The position numbers and the translations under genes are program-made. A DNA stretch of 14,550 nt from Betaproteobacteria bacterium (GTDB lineage Bacteria; Pseudomonadota; Gammaproteobacteria; Burkholderiales; Rhodocyclaceae). The stretch covers positions 1 through 14,550 of the forward strand of contig JAEHDO010000076.1 of the NCBI GenBank assembly GCA_016880375.1, in the 5' to 3' direction. Positions 1-8,342 of this stretch are shown here, one piece after another. How positions within the stretch are numbered: the stretch's first letter is position 1; the number at the start of each line of letters is the position of its first letter. The notes under the pieces were generated by a model. That model worked only from the letters and a program-made list of their open reading frames with translations, ran no database searches and was not told the DNA's origin.

Positions 1-779
1 ACTTCCATCGGGTGCTCGGACGGACCATCGGTCTGGTTTTCTTTCTGCCCTTCCTCTATTTCTTGCTGCGGCGCAAGATCGATCGCAAGCTGGTGCCGAA
101 GCTGGTGGGCATCTTCTTCCTGGGCGGTCTTCAGGGCGCCATGGGTTGGTACATGGTGAAGAGCGGACTGGTGGACGATCCGCGCGTCAGCCAGTACCGC
201 CTCACTGCGCATCTCTCTCTCGCCTTCCTCATTTTCATTGCCATGATGTGGGTGGCGCTGGGGCTTCTCGAGGAACGCTCACGCTATTTTGCCCATGAAG
301 GCTACCGCCGCTTGCAGCGTCTGGGATTCTGGCTGTTCGTGCTGGCCTGCTACATGGTCGTCACTGGCGGCTTCGTCGCCGGCATCCGCGCGGGCAAGGC
401 CTACAACACCTTTCCGCTGATGAACGGTCATGTCGTGCCGCCGGAAATCCTCATGATCGAACCGTGGTACCTGAATTTCTTCAACAACATGGCGACCGTG
501 CAGTTCGATCACCGTCTCGGCGCCTGGCTGCTGGCCTTTCTCGCGCCCTGGTTCTGGATCAGGCTGCGCCAGTTCCCCGACCGCGTACGCGCGCAGAGGG
601 CGGCCAGCCTGATGCTCGCCGTACTCGCCGTGCAGATCGCGCTGGGCATCCTGACGGTGCTGCATGCCGTACCCGTGGCGCTCGGCGCTGCGCATCAGGG
701 GGGCTCGATGGTGCTGATGGCGGCGCTGCTCTGGCTCAACCACGAATTGCGCGTGCCGACGCAGTTGCGGGTTTCCTGA
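1..779 (+). CDS. ctaA: Heme A synthase, Cox15 type 2 (5' end cut by window edge)
   Basis: Cox15/CtaA-family membrane protein that oxidises the heme O methyl group to a formyl group, giving heme A for aa3-type cytochrome oxidases. The reading frame is open from base 3 and begins FHRVLGR, the conserved heme-ligand His motif that normally follows a Glu. The gene therefore starts left of the window, and the GTG at 12 is an internal codon, not the start. About 259 residues are visible. Other hallmarks are the second ligand His in QYRLTAHLSLAF, the block GGFVAGIRAGKAYNTFPLMNG, the third His in VQFDHRLGAWLL and the fourth in LGAAHQGGSM. Several hydrophobic helices fit the eight-helix fold. It lacks the loop cysteine pairs of Bacillus-type CtaA, hence type 2. 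It is followed after 13 bases by a second family member and was probably in an oxidase assembly operon. Family assignment is secure. Confidence 0.93.
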   Translation, partial: FHRVLGRTIGLVFFLPFLYFLLRRKIDRKLVPKLVGIFFLGGLQGAMGWYMVKSGLVDDPRVSQYRLTAHLSLAFLIFIAMMWVALGLLEERSRYFAHEGYRRLQRLGFWLFVLACYMVVTGGFVAGIRAGKAYNTFPLMNGHVVPPEILMIEPWYLNFFNNMATVQFDHRLGAWLLAFLAPWFWIRLRQFPDRVRAQRAASLMLAVLAVQIALGILTVLHAVPVALGAAHQGGSMVLMAALLWLNHELRVPTQLRVS

Positions 780-792
780 CAGGGCACCCGGG

Positions 793-1728
793 GTGTCAAT
801 GCCGCCCTTCGGCTCAGCGCGCGGAAGACGCATTCGCGCCCTCGCGATACTTACCTGCCTGCTGTCGGTGCTGGTCGTGACGGTCAGCGCCACCTTGCGC
901 CTGTCCGGCGCCGGTCTGGGCTGCGCTGACTGGCCCGGCTGTTATGGCGCCATTCTCGCCGGTGTGCCGCACGCGCCGTGGGAGGGCGCCCGGCTCGTGC
1001 ATCGCATCGTCGCCACCCTGGCGCTGTTGGCGGGCATCCTGCTTGCATGGCGCTGCTGGCGGCCGCAACCCCTGCAGCCGGCAGCGCGCTATGCGACGCT
1101 GTTGCTGGCACTGATGCTGTTCCTGTCGATTCTCGGGGTTTGGAGCGCTGATCCGCGCATGGCCCTGGTGAATTTCCTCAATCTTGTCGGCGGGCTCGGC
1201 CTGGTCACCTTCTCGTGGCGCGTGGCGATCACTGCCGAGCCTTCGCAAATGCTGGAGCGGGGCGGCGGCGGGCGGCTTTGCCGTGTGGCGCTGGTTCTAC
1301 TGACGCTAACGGTGGTGCTCGGTGCCCTCGTCGGTGCGCGCTACGCGGCGGTGGGCTGCAGCACCCTGCCCGACTGCCAAGGCGTCTGGTGGCCAGCGCC
1401 CCATGGCTTTTTGGCGCTGAATCCCTTCGTCAGGCTGGCGGGGCCGGCCGCGCCGGGGGATGCCGGCGCTGCAGCGCTGCATCTGCTGCACCGCTACGCT
1501 GCCGTGCTGGCAGTCTTGCTGTTCGCCGTCGTGGCGCTGCGACTGCGCAAGGTGTCGCGGGCACGCAACGCCGCCCTGGCGGTGCTGACTTTGCTCATCC
1601 TGGAAAGCGGGATCGGTGTGCTGACGGTGGTCAGCGGCTTTTCCCTCTGGCTGGGGGTGGCGCACAATGTCGGTGCGGCGCTGCTGCTGGCCGCGGCCGC
1701 CAGTCTCATGCACAGCGTAAGGCAATAA
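793..1728 (+). CDS. Divergent Cox15/CtaA-family membrane protein (heme A synthase-like paralogue)
   Basis: A 311-residue polytopic membrane protein of the Cox15/CtaA family, of the kind found in gamma- and betaproteobacteria. Both halves carry a loop cysteine pair: CADWPGC near residue 46 and CSTLPDC near residue 191, the latter followed by QGVWWPA. The His ligands kept are RLVHRIVA in the N-terminal half, and LLHRYAA and VAHNVGA in the C-terminal half. Two expected residues are missing. The position three before the first His is Arg rather than Glu, and the second N-half His position reads VNFLNLVGG, with Asn where relatives have His. Characterised heme A synthases need both, so the protein may not be a conventional one. 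It could be an assembly or heme-handling partner of the upstream Cox15; that role is inference. GTG at 793 (AGGG at 781-784) or ATG at 799 could start it. It ends at a terminator hairpin. Confidence 0.85.
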   Translation: MSMPPFGSARGRRIRALAILTCLLSVLVVTVSATLRLSGAGLGCADWPGCYGAILAGVPHAPWEGARLVHRIVATLALLAGILLAWRCWRPQPLQPAARYATLLLALMLFLSILGVWSADPRMALVNFLNLVGGLGLVTFSWRVAITAEPSQMLERGGGGRLCRVALVLLTLTVVLGALVGARYAAVGCSTLPDCQGVWWPAPHGFLALNPFVRLAGPAAPGDAGAAALHLLHRYAAVLAVLLFAVVALRLRKVSRARNAALAVLTLLILESGIGVLTVVSGFSLWLGVAHNVGAALLLAAAASLMHSVRQ

Positions 1729-1753
1729 AAAAGCCCGCGGGTTGCGCGGGCTT
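1724..1753 (-). terminator. Rho-independent terminator between convergent ctaA-like gene and panD
   Basis: A perfect 9-bp stem (1731-1739 pairs with 1745-1753) with a 5-nt loop, very GC-rich inside. Read on the minus strand the stem runs straight into TTTTTTATT, a good U-tract, so it should end the pan transcript strongly. Read on the plus strand the stem is followed only by GTGTTCC, so it should act weakly on the Cox15 operon. The plus-strand gene's stop codon lies inside the minus-strand U-tract. Confidence 0.85.
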
Positions 1754-1772
1754 GTGTTCCCAGGGGCCTCGG

Positions 1773-2153
1773 TCAGGCCAGTTGCACGGGAATCTTGTGG
1801 CGCTGGTTCATCATGCGATTGCGCGAATCGACGTATACCAGGTCCGGCTCGAATCGCGCCAGTTCCGCTTCATCGTACATCGCATAGGTGGCGATGATGA
1901 GCAGGTCGCCGGGCGCCGCCTTCCTCGCCGCCGCGCCGTTGACCGAAATGATGCCGCTGCCGCGTTCGGCGGAAATGGCGTAGGTGGTGAAGCGTTCGCC
2001 GTTATTGACGTTGTAGATGTCGATCTGCTGGTACTCGCGGATATCCGCGGCATCGAGCAGATCCTGGTCGATCGCGCAGGAGCCTTCGTAGTGCAGCTCT
2101 GAATGCGTAACCGTCACGCGGTGCAGCTTGGACTTCAGCATCATCCGTTGCAT
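1773..2153 (-). CDS. panD: Aspartate 1-decarboxylase precursor PanD
   Basis: Cytoplasmic pyruvoyl enzyme that decarboxylates L-aspartate to beta-alanine, the second substrate of PanC in pantothenate synthesis. At 126 residues it matches the family length. The proenzyme self-cleaves between Gly24 and Ser25, here within HYEGSCAID, and Ser25 becomes the pyruvoyl group. Lys9, His11, Arg54 with Thr57 and Tyr58 (ERFTTY), and Asn72-Gly73 are all in place, so it should be active. The start [12 protein letters not shown] aligns with family N-termini and has a strong ribosome site, AAGGAG at 2162-2167, eight bases upstream. It lies 104 bp after panC on the same strand, with no convincing promoter in that gap. 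It is probably the last gene of the pan transcript, ending at the hairpin near 1731-1753. Confidence 0.97.
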   Translation of the reverse strand: MQRMMLKSKLHRVTVTHSELHYEGSCAIDQDLLDAADIREYQQIDIYNVNNGERFTTYAISAERGSGIISVNGAAARKAAPGDLLIIATYAMYDEAELARFEPDLVYVDSRNRMMNQRHKIPVQLA

Positions 2154-2257
2154 CGTGGTCGCTCCTTCTCTCAGTCACAGTAGCTGGCAGGTTGCGGTTT
2201 TCCTCTCCCGCAAGGTGCGCTGCTGGTGCCCCGTCGGCCTGAGCGCAAGACGGAGCC

Positions 2258-3898
<1,641 letters not shown>

Positions 3899-3902
<4 letters not shown>

Positions 3903-4420
3903 AAACGCATTGTTCGGTGGTCGGGCACGGAGGGGATGATAGCGAGCTTTGCCAGCTTTTGCTCGCGGCATGCGGCCATCAGTTCGCCGGCCGGGCCGCG
4001 ACCCGGGATGAAGATGTCCGGGGCGAGCTCCAGCAGGGGCAGCAACACGAAGGCGCGCTCGTGCATGCGCGGGTGCGGCAGGGTCAGTTGCGCACTGCGT
4101 CTCGTCTCGTCGCCGTAGAGCAGAAGATCGAGGTCGAGGGTGCGCGGCGCATGATGGAAGTCGCGGCGGCGGCCGAAGCGCGCCTCGATGGCGAACAGTT
4201 CCTCGAGCAGGACCTCGGCGTCGAGCGCGGTGTCCACGGCGGCGACGGCATTGATGAAGTCGGGCTGGTGCTTCAGGCCGACCGGCGCGCTGCGGTAGAG
4301 CGAGGAGGCGGCCACCAGCGTCGTCTCCGGCAGCGTACGCAGCGCGGCGAAGGCTGCCTGAACGGTGGCCAGCGGATCGCCGAGGTTGCTGCCCAGCGCG
4401 ATGTAGGCTCGCGTGGTCAT
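3899..4420 (-). CDS. folK: HPPK FolK (2-amino-4-hydroxy-6-hydroxymethyldihydropteridine pyrophosphokinase)
   Basis: Transfers pyrophosphate from ATP to 6-hydroxymethyl-7,8-dihydropterin, the step before dihydropteroate synthase in folate synthesis. From the ATG at 4420 it is 173 residues, in the family range. The longer frame to 4549 is pcnB sequence in another register. Landmarks are [10 protein letters not shown] (residues 7-16), YRSAPVG (42-48), PDFINAV (53-59), and [11 protein letters not shown] (93-103) with the two Mg-ligand aspartates 96 and 98. [16 protein letters not shown] is the C-terminal signature. The usual W-G/A before PRTLDLD is replaced by His-Ala. The start codon overlaps the pcnB stop as ATGA. 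A GGAAGG element a few bases upstream, inside pcnB, can serve as ribosome site. Placement before panB is logical, because PanB consumes a folate one-carbon unit. Confidence 0.96.
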
Positions 4421-5748
4421 TCCCCGCCTTCCGAATCGGGGCCTTCCCCGCCGCCCTTGCGGCGTCGCCGTTTCCGGCGGGCTGGCTTTTTCTCCGGTGT
4501 CAGCATGGCCAGCCGCGCCTCGGTGTCGGCTTCGATGAAATCCCGCCACCAGTCGGCCAGTTCGTGGTCCAGTTCGCCGCTTTCGGCGCGCAGCAGCAGG
4601 AAGTCATAGCCGGCCCTGAAGCGCGGCTGCTCGATCACGCGCAGCGGGCGGCGGCCGGCGCGGTTTTCCAGGCGCGGCTGCAGGATCCAGATGTCCTTGA
4701 TGTCGGCGGCGATGCGGCGGGTGATGGCCAGCTTGCCGCCCTGGATGTCGAGCACCTCGTCCATTGCTCCGTGCAGGGCGGGGATGGACGGCTCGCCGTT
4801 CTGCTTGCGCGCCTCCCATGCAGCGAGCGCCTCGTGCCAGAGCAGGGTAGCGAAGAGGAAGCCGGGCGAGGTGCGTTTGCCGGCATTCACCCGCGCATCG
4901 GTGCTGGCCAGCGAGAGCCAGACGAAGCGCTCGCCGAGCGGCTGTTCCATGATGACGTCGAGCAGTGGCAGCAGACCGTGGTGCAGGCCTTCCTCGCGCA
5001 ATTGCCGGAGGCATTCGACAGCGTGGCCGGAGAGCAGCAGCTTGAGCATCTCGTCGAAGAGGCGCGCCGCCGGCACGTTTTCCAGGAGATCCGCCATCTC
5101 GCGGATCGGCGTCCGCGCCGCCGGGTCGATCGCCAGCCCCAGCTTGGCCGCCATGCGCACGGCGCGCAGCAGGCGCACCGGATCCTCGCGGTAGCGCTTC
5201 CTCGGGTCGCCGATCATGCGCAGGGTCTTCTGCCTCAAGTCGGCGACGCCGTGGTGGTAGTCGGTGATGGTCTCGTCGGCGGGGTTGTAGTAGAGCGCAT
5301 TGATGGTGAAGTCGCGCCGCGCCGCGTCTTCCTCGACATTGCCGAAGACGTTGTCGCGCAGCACGCGGCCGTGTTGGTCGGTCTCCGAGTCGACATCGTT
5401 GCCGGCGCGGAAGGTGGACACCTCCATGGTCTCGCTGCCCGACATGACATGCACGATTCGGAAGCGCCGGCCGATGATGCGCGAACGGCGGAAAATGCCG
5501 CGCACCTGTTCCGGCGTGGCGTCGGTGGCGATGTCGAAATCCTTCGGCACGATGCCGGCGAGGAGGTCGCGCACCGCGCCGCCGACGACGAAGGCGGCAT
5601 GGCCGTGTTCCTGCAGGCGGGCGACCGTCTGGCGCGCACCCGGCGAGATCGATTCGCGGCGGATGTGGTGCTTCTCGACAGGGATCAGTGCCGGTTCATG
5701 CGCAGGGGGTGCCTTGCTGAACACGCGGCGCAACAGCTTGCGGATCAT
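4417..5748 (-). CDS. pcnB: Poly(A) polymerase I PcnB
   Basis: Class II nucleotidyltransferase that adds 3' poly(A) tails to RNA, marking it for decay by PNPase and RNase II/E complexes. It has 443 residues. The N-terminal nucleotidyltransferase head has VGGAVRDLL (about residues 55-63), then [14 protein letters not shown] with the catalytic Asp-x-Asp pair. [15 protein letters not shown] and [11 protein letters not shown] follow, then the RNA-binding block [17 protein letters not shown]. The C-terminus is a strongly basic tail ([15 protein letters not shown]), typical of bacterial poly(A) polymerases and absent from plain CCA-adding enzymes, so I favour PcnB over Cca. The start [10 protein letters not shown] matches betaproteobacterial PcnB N-termini, although no clear Shine-Dalgarno precedes it. 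It begins 55 bp after the HAD gene and has a candidate promoter there. Confidence 0.95.
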   Translation of the reverse strand: MIRKLLRRVFSKAPPAHEPALIPVEKHHIRRESISPGARQTVARLQEHGHAAFVVGGAVRDLLAGIVPKDFDIATDATPEQVRGIFRRSRIIGRRFRIVHVMSGSETMEVSTFRAGNDVDSETDQHGRVLRDNVFGNVEEDAARRDFTINALYYNPADETITDYHHGVADLRQKTLRMIGDPRKRYREDPVRLLRAVRMAAKLGLAIDPAARTPIREMADLLENVPAARLFDEMLKLLLSGHAVECLRQLREEGLHHGLLPLLDVIMEQPLGERFVWLSLASTDARVNAGKRTSPGFLFATLLWHEALAAWEARKQNGEPSIPALHGAMDEVLDIQGGKLAITRRIAADIKDIWILQPRLENRAGRRPLRVIEQPRFRAGYDFLLLRAESGELDHELADWWRDFIEADTEARLAMLTPEKKPARRKRRRRKGGGEGPDSEGGE

Positions 5749-5782
5749 GCTGCGTCAGGAATAGGTGTCACGAAAGGGCGCA

Positions 5783-5812
5783 ATGATACAGCAGATCAAC
5801 GTGTTATCTCAG
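5783..5812 (-). promoter_or_regulatory. Candidate sigma-70 promoter for pcnB-folK-panBC
   Basis: On the minus strand a TATCAT -10 element (5783-5788, five of six consensus bases) lies 18 bases after CTGAGA (5807-5812, four of six). This would start transcription about 27 nt before the pcnB ATG, overlapping the end of the HAD gene. It rests on a consensus match alone; read-through from hda is equally possible. Confidence 0.38.
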
Positions 5813-6466
5813 GCTGATGATCGGCCAGCCGTGCTGGTGCGCATGGCGTTCGAGCGTTGGATCAGGATCCACCGCCACCGGATCGCTGACCTTGCCCAGC
5901 AGCGGCAAGTCGTTGAGCGAATCGCTGTAGAACCAGCTGCGGCCGAAGCTGTTCCAGTCGTGGCCGAGGCCGGCCAGCCAGGCCTCCACCCGCGCGATCT
6001 TGCCCTCGCGGAAGCAGGGGATGCCCGCCACGCCACCGGTGAACCCGCTGCCTGACCGCTCCGGCTCGGTAGCGATCAGGTGGGCGATGCCGAGCTCGCG
6101 GGCGATGGGCGCGGTGACGAAGCTGTTGGTGGCGGTGACGATCGCGGCCAGCGCGCCTTCGGACAGGTGACGGCGCACCAGTTCCCGACCCTTGGCCGTG
6201 ACGATGGGCAGGATGCGGGTGGCCATGAAATCGGCATGCCAGTCATCGAGTTCGCGTCGCGGATGGCGCGACAGCGGCTTCAGCTGAAAATCGAGAAACT
6301 CGTGGATGTCCAGCGTGCCGGCCTTGTACTGGTCGTAGAAGTCCTGGTTTCGCGCCTCGTACACCTCGCGGTCGAGCACGCCACGCGAGATGAGGAATTG
6401 CGCCCACTCGAAGTCCGAGTCGCCGGCCAAAAGCGTGTTATCAAGATCGAAGAGGGCAAGGTTCAC
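5804..6466 (-). CDS. HAD-superfamily subfamily IB phosphatase (SerB/CicA-like)
   Basis: A 220-residue soluble HAD hydrolase of subfamily IB, the group that includes phosphoserine phosphatase and Caulobacter CicA. The catalytic set is complete. Motif I is FDLDNTLL with nucleophile Asp7 and general acid Asp9. Motif II is IVTATN with Thr111, motif III is Lys156 in REGKIARV, and motif IV is YSDSLNDLPLL with Asp182 and Asp186 for Mg. The helical cap between motifs I and II (about residues 15-90) is of the IB type. The substrate cannot be read from sequence; phosphoserine or histidinol-phosphate are possibilities, not conclusions. It begins with GTG four bases after the hda stop, without a strong ribosome site, so it is probably co-translated with hda. 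This hda-HAD-pcnB order recurs in betaproteobacteria, to my knowledge. Confidence 0.9.
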   Translation of the reverse strand: MNLALFDLDNTLLAGDSDFEWAQFLISRGVLDREVYEARNQDFYDQYKAGTLDIHEFLDFQLKPLSRHPRRELDDWHADFMATRILPIVTAKGRELVRRHLSEGALAAIVTATNSFVTAPIARELGIAHLIATEPERSGSGFTGGVAGIPCFREGKIARVEAWLAGLGHDWNSFGRSWFYSDSLNDLPLLGKVSDPVAVDPDPTLERHAHQHGWPIISLR

Positions 6467-6470
6467 GGCG

Positions 6471-7154
6471 TCAGGGTTTCTTGTTGAAATTGGCGAGCAT
6501 TTCTTTCAGGAGCGGCACTGTCACCGGCCTTTTGCGCTCCATCGAGGCGCGGTCGAGAGCATCCAGCACCGCCATCAGCGAGGGCAGGTCGCGCGAAGTA
6601 TGGCGCAGCATGTAGCCGATGACCTCGTCTTCCATGCGCAAGCCGCGCTGGCTGGCCTGGCCCTGCAGGGTGGCGGCCTTCTCCTCGTCGCTGAGCGGCT
6701 TGACCTGGTAGACGATGGCCTGGCCGATGCGCGTTCGCAGGTCCTCGCGCAGCTTCAATTCCAGCGGCGGCGCCGTGCCGCTCATGAGCAGCGCCAGGCC
6801 AGCCAGCCGGGCCGAGTTGAAGGCGCGGAAGAGGGCGACCTGGGCCGCCTCTCCGAGGCGGTCGGCGTTGTCGACGATGAGCAGCCCGTCGTGCGGGCAG
6901 GGCAGCTCGGCACCGGCCTCCTCGCCGGCGACCAGGACGACACGCCGGCCGGCCGCGTCGGCGGCGGCCCGGGTCGCCCGCAGCAGGTGGCTGCGGCCGC
7001 AACCCGGCGGTCCCCAGAGGTAGACCGCTTCGTAGGCTTTCGGCTGCGCCAGGGCGCGCAGGCGCGCCACCAGCTCGACGTTGGCGCCGGCGATGAAATT
7101 CTCCAGGGAGGGATTCTGCTCGGGGCGGATGTCGAGCGTCAGCTGCTGAGGCAT
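6471..7154 (-). CDS. hda: DnaA regulatory inactivator Hda
   Basis: AAA+ protein related to DnaA domain III. Bound to the DNA-loaded beta clamp it stimulates hydrolysis of DnaA-ATP, preventing re-initiation of replication. It is 227 residues. The N-terminus MPQQLTLDI holds the clamp-binding QL-x-L motif at residues 4-7. The Walker A loop is [10 protein letters not shown] (48-57); the Arg in place of Lys is also found in E. coli Hda, so it is not damage. The Walker B region is [10 protein letters not shown] (about 90-99). [20 protein letters not shown] and the C-terminal [33 protein letters not shown] match the family's sensor/lid region. There is no DnaA DNA-binding domain, which rules out DnaA itself. 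It is divergent from purM, with 85 bp between starts, and is followed closely by the HAD phosphatase gene. Confidence 0.93.
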   Translation of the reverse strand: MPQQLTLDIRPEQNPSLENFIAGANVELVARLRALAQPKAYEAVYLWGPPGCGRSHLLRATRAAADAAGRRVVLVAGEEAGAELPCPHDGLLIVDNADRLGEAAQVALFRAFNSARLAGLALLMSGTAPPLELKLREDLRTRIGQAIVYQVKPLSDEEKAATLQGQASQRGLRMEDEVIGYMLRHTSRDLPSLMAVLDALDRASMERKRPVTVPLLKEMLANFNKKP

Positions 7155-7161
7155 GTTCGTG

Positions 7162-7190
7162 GTGAATGATGGGGGCGGATACGATAAAAT
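7162..7190 (+). promoter_or_regulatory. Candidate sigma-70 promoter for purM
   Basis: TAAAAT at 7185-7190 matches the -10 consensus at five of six bases. It is 17 bases after GTGAAT at 7162-7167, a weak -35 with three of six. The predicted transcript starts near 7197, giving about 43 nt of leader before the TTG start at 7240. This excludes the ATG at 7153, which would lie upstream of transcription. The region is shared with the divergent hda, for which I see no convincing promoter. Confidence 0.45.
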
Positions 7191-7239
7191 CTGCCCTTTA
7201 CTGCGCGATGCGCAACTTTATCACGAAGCGGATATTCCC

Positions 7240-8268
7240 TTGAGCTCCCTTACTTACCGCGATGCCGGCGTCGATATCGACGCCGGAGACTCCCTCGTCG
7301 AACGCATCAAGCCCTTCGCCAAACGCACGATGCGGCCGGAGGTGATGGCCGGCATCGGCGGCTTCGGCGCCCTGTTCGAGATTTCCAGGAAATTCAAGGA
7401 GCCGGTGCTGGTTTCCGGTACCGACGGCGTCGGCACCAAACTGAAGCTGGCCTTCCAGCTCAACCGGCACGACACCATCGGCATCGATCTCGTGGCGATG
7501 AGCGTCAACGACATTCTGGTGCAGGGCGCCGAACCGCTCTTCTTCCTCGACTACTTCGCCTGCGGCCACCTCGACGTGGATACCGCCTCAAGCGTCATCC
7601 AGGGCATCGCCAAAGGCTGTGAACTGGCCGGCTGCGCGCTGATCGGCGGCGAAACGGCCGAGATGCCGGGCATGTACCCGGACGGCGAGTACGACCTGGC
7701 CGGCTTCGCCGTCGGTGCGGTGGAGAAGTCGAAGATCATCGATGGCCGCAGCATCGAACCGGGCGACGTGGTAATCGGGCTGGCCTCCAGCGGCGCGCAT
7801 TCCAACGGCTATTCCCTGGTGCGCAAGATCATCGAACGGGCGAAGCCGGACATGAATGCGGATTTCGACGGCCGCAGCCTCGCCGAGGCGGTGATGGCGC
7901 CGACGCGCATCTACGTCAAGCCGCTGCTCGCCCTCATGAACGCCCTGCCGCTGAAGGGCCTGGCGCACATCACCGGCGGCGGCCTGCTCGACAACGTGCC
8001 GCGCATCCTCGGCGAGCCCCTGGTGGCGACGCTGTACAGCCGCGCCTGGACGCGGCCGAAGCTGTTCGACTGGCTGCAGCAGGAAGGCCAGGTGGCGGAT
8101 GCCGAGATGCACCGCGTCTTCAATTGCGGCATCGGCATGGTCGTCGTCGTCGCCCAGGCTCACGAGGAGCAGGCCCTGCAGCGGCTGCGCGCAGCCGGCG
8201 AAACGGCATGGAGCATCGGCAAGATCAGCCGGCGCGGGCCAGACCAGCCGCAAACGATCGTGACCTGA
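7240..8268 (+). CDS. purM: Phosphoribosylformylglycinamidine cyclo-ligase PurM (AIR synthetase), TTG start
   Basis: Cytoplasmic ATP-dependent enzyme of purine synthesis that closes the imidazole ring, turning FGAM into aminoimidazole ribotide. From TTG at 7240 it is 342 residues (E. coli PurM 345). The family N-terminus [20 protein letters not shown] begins at once, whereas the open frame back to ATG 7153 adds non-family residues and overlaps the hda start. The ribosome site before the TTG is weak (AAGCGGA). Signature blocks are [83 protein letters not shown] and the C-terminal [15 protein letters not shown]. The protein looks intact. It is followed after 74 bp by the efflux adaptor gene with no recognisable terminator, so read-through is possible. 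Confidence 0.95.
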   Translation: MSSLTYRDAGVDIDAGDSLVERIKPFAKRTMRPEVMAGIGGFGALFEISRKFKEPVLVSGTDGVGTKLKLAFQLNRHDTIGIDLVAMSVNDILVQGAEPLFFLDYFACGHLDVDTASSVIQGIAKGCELAGCALIGGETAEMPGMYPDGEYDLAGFAVGAVEKSKIIDGRSIEPGDVVIGLASSGAHSNGYSLVRKIIERAKPDMNADFDGRSLAEAVMAPTRIYVKPLLALMNALPLKGLAHITGGGLLDNVPRILGEPLVATLYSRAWTRPKLFDWLQQEGQVADAEMHRVFNCGIGMVVVVAQAHEEQALQRLRAAGETAWSIGKISRRGPDQPQTIVT

Positions 8269-8342
8269 GCGGTGCGGACGGACTGCGGGTCCGGGATTCA
8301 GCCGAACCGGCAGCCAGATTTGGAAAAGAGGTTTCATCCCCA

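Noticed and set aside
2192..2213. Inverted repeat TTGCGG-N10-CCGCAA in the panC-panD gap
   Set aside because: Six-base arms with a 10-nt loop are expected by chance at this base composition; no matching promoter elements place it as an operator.
3903..3971. N-terminal extension of PanB (and similar extensions of FolK to 4549 and MiaA to 14406)
   Set aside because: The added residues are the neighbouring gene read in another frame. The family N-termini begin at the internal ATGs, which also form ATGA overlaps with the preceding stops.
4564..5817. A 417-codon plus-strand frame opposite pcnB
   Set aside because: Shadow of pcnB in GC-rich DNA; no recognisable motifs and no ribosome site of note.
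6985..7015. Arg replacing Lys in the Hda Walker A loop
   Set aside because: E. coli Hda also has Arg here (GAGRSH), so this is normal for the family.
7216..7226. Possible DnaA box near the hda promoter (TTATCACGA)
   Set aside because: It departs from the TTWTNCACA consensus at several positions, and no second box is nearby.
8279..8293. Hairpin CGGAC-N5-GTCCG between purM and the adaptor gene
   Set aside because: Only a 5-bp stem and no T-tract, so not credible as a terminator.
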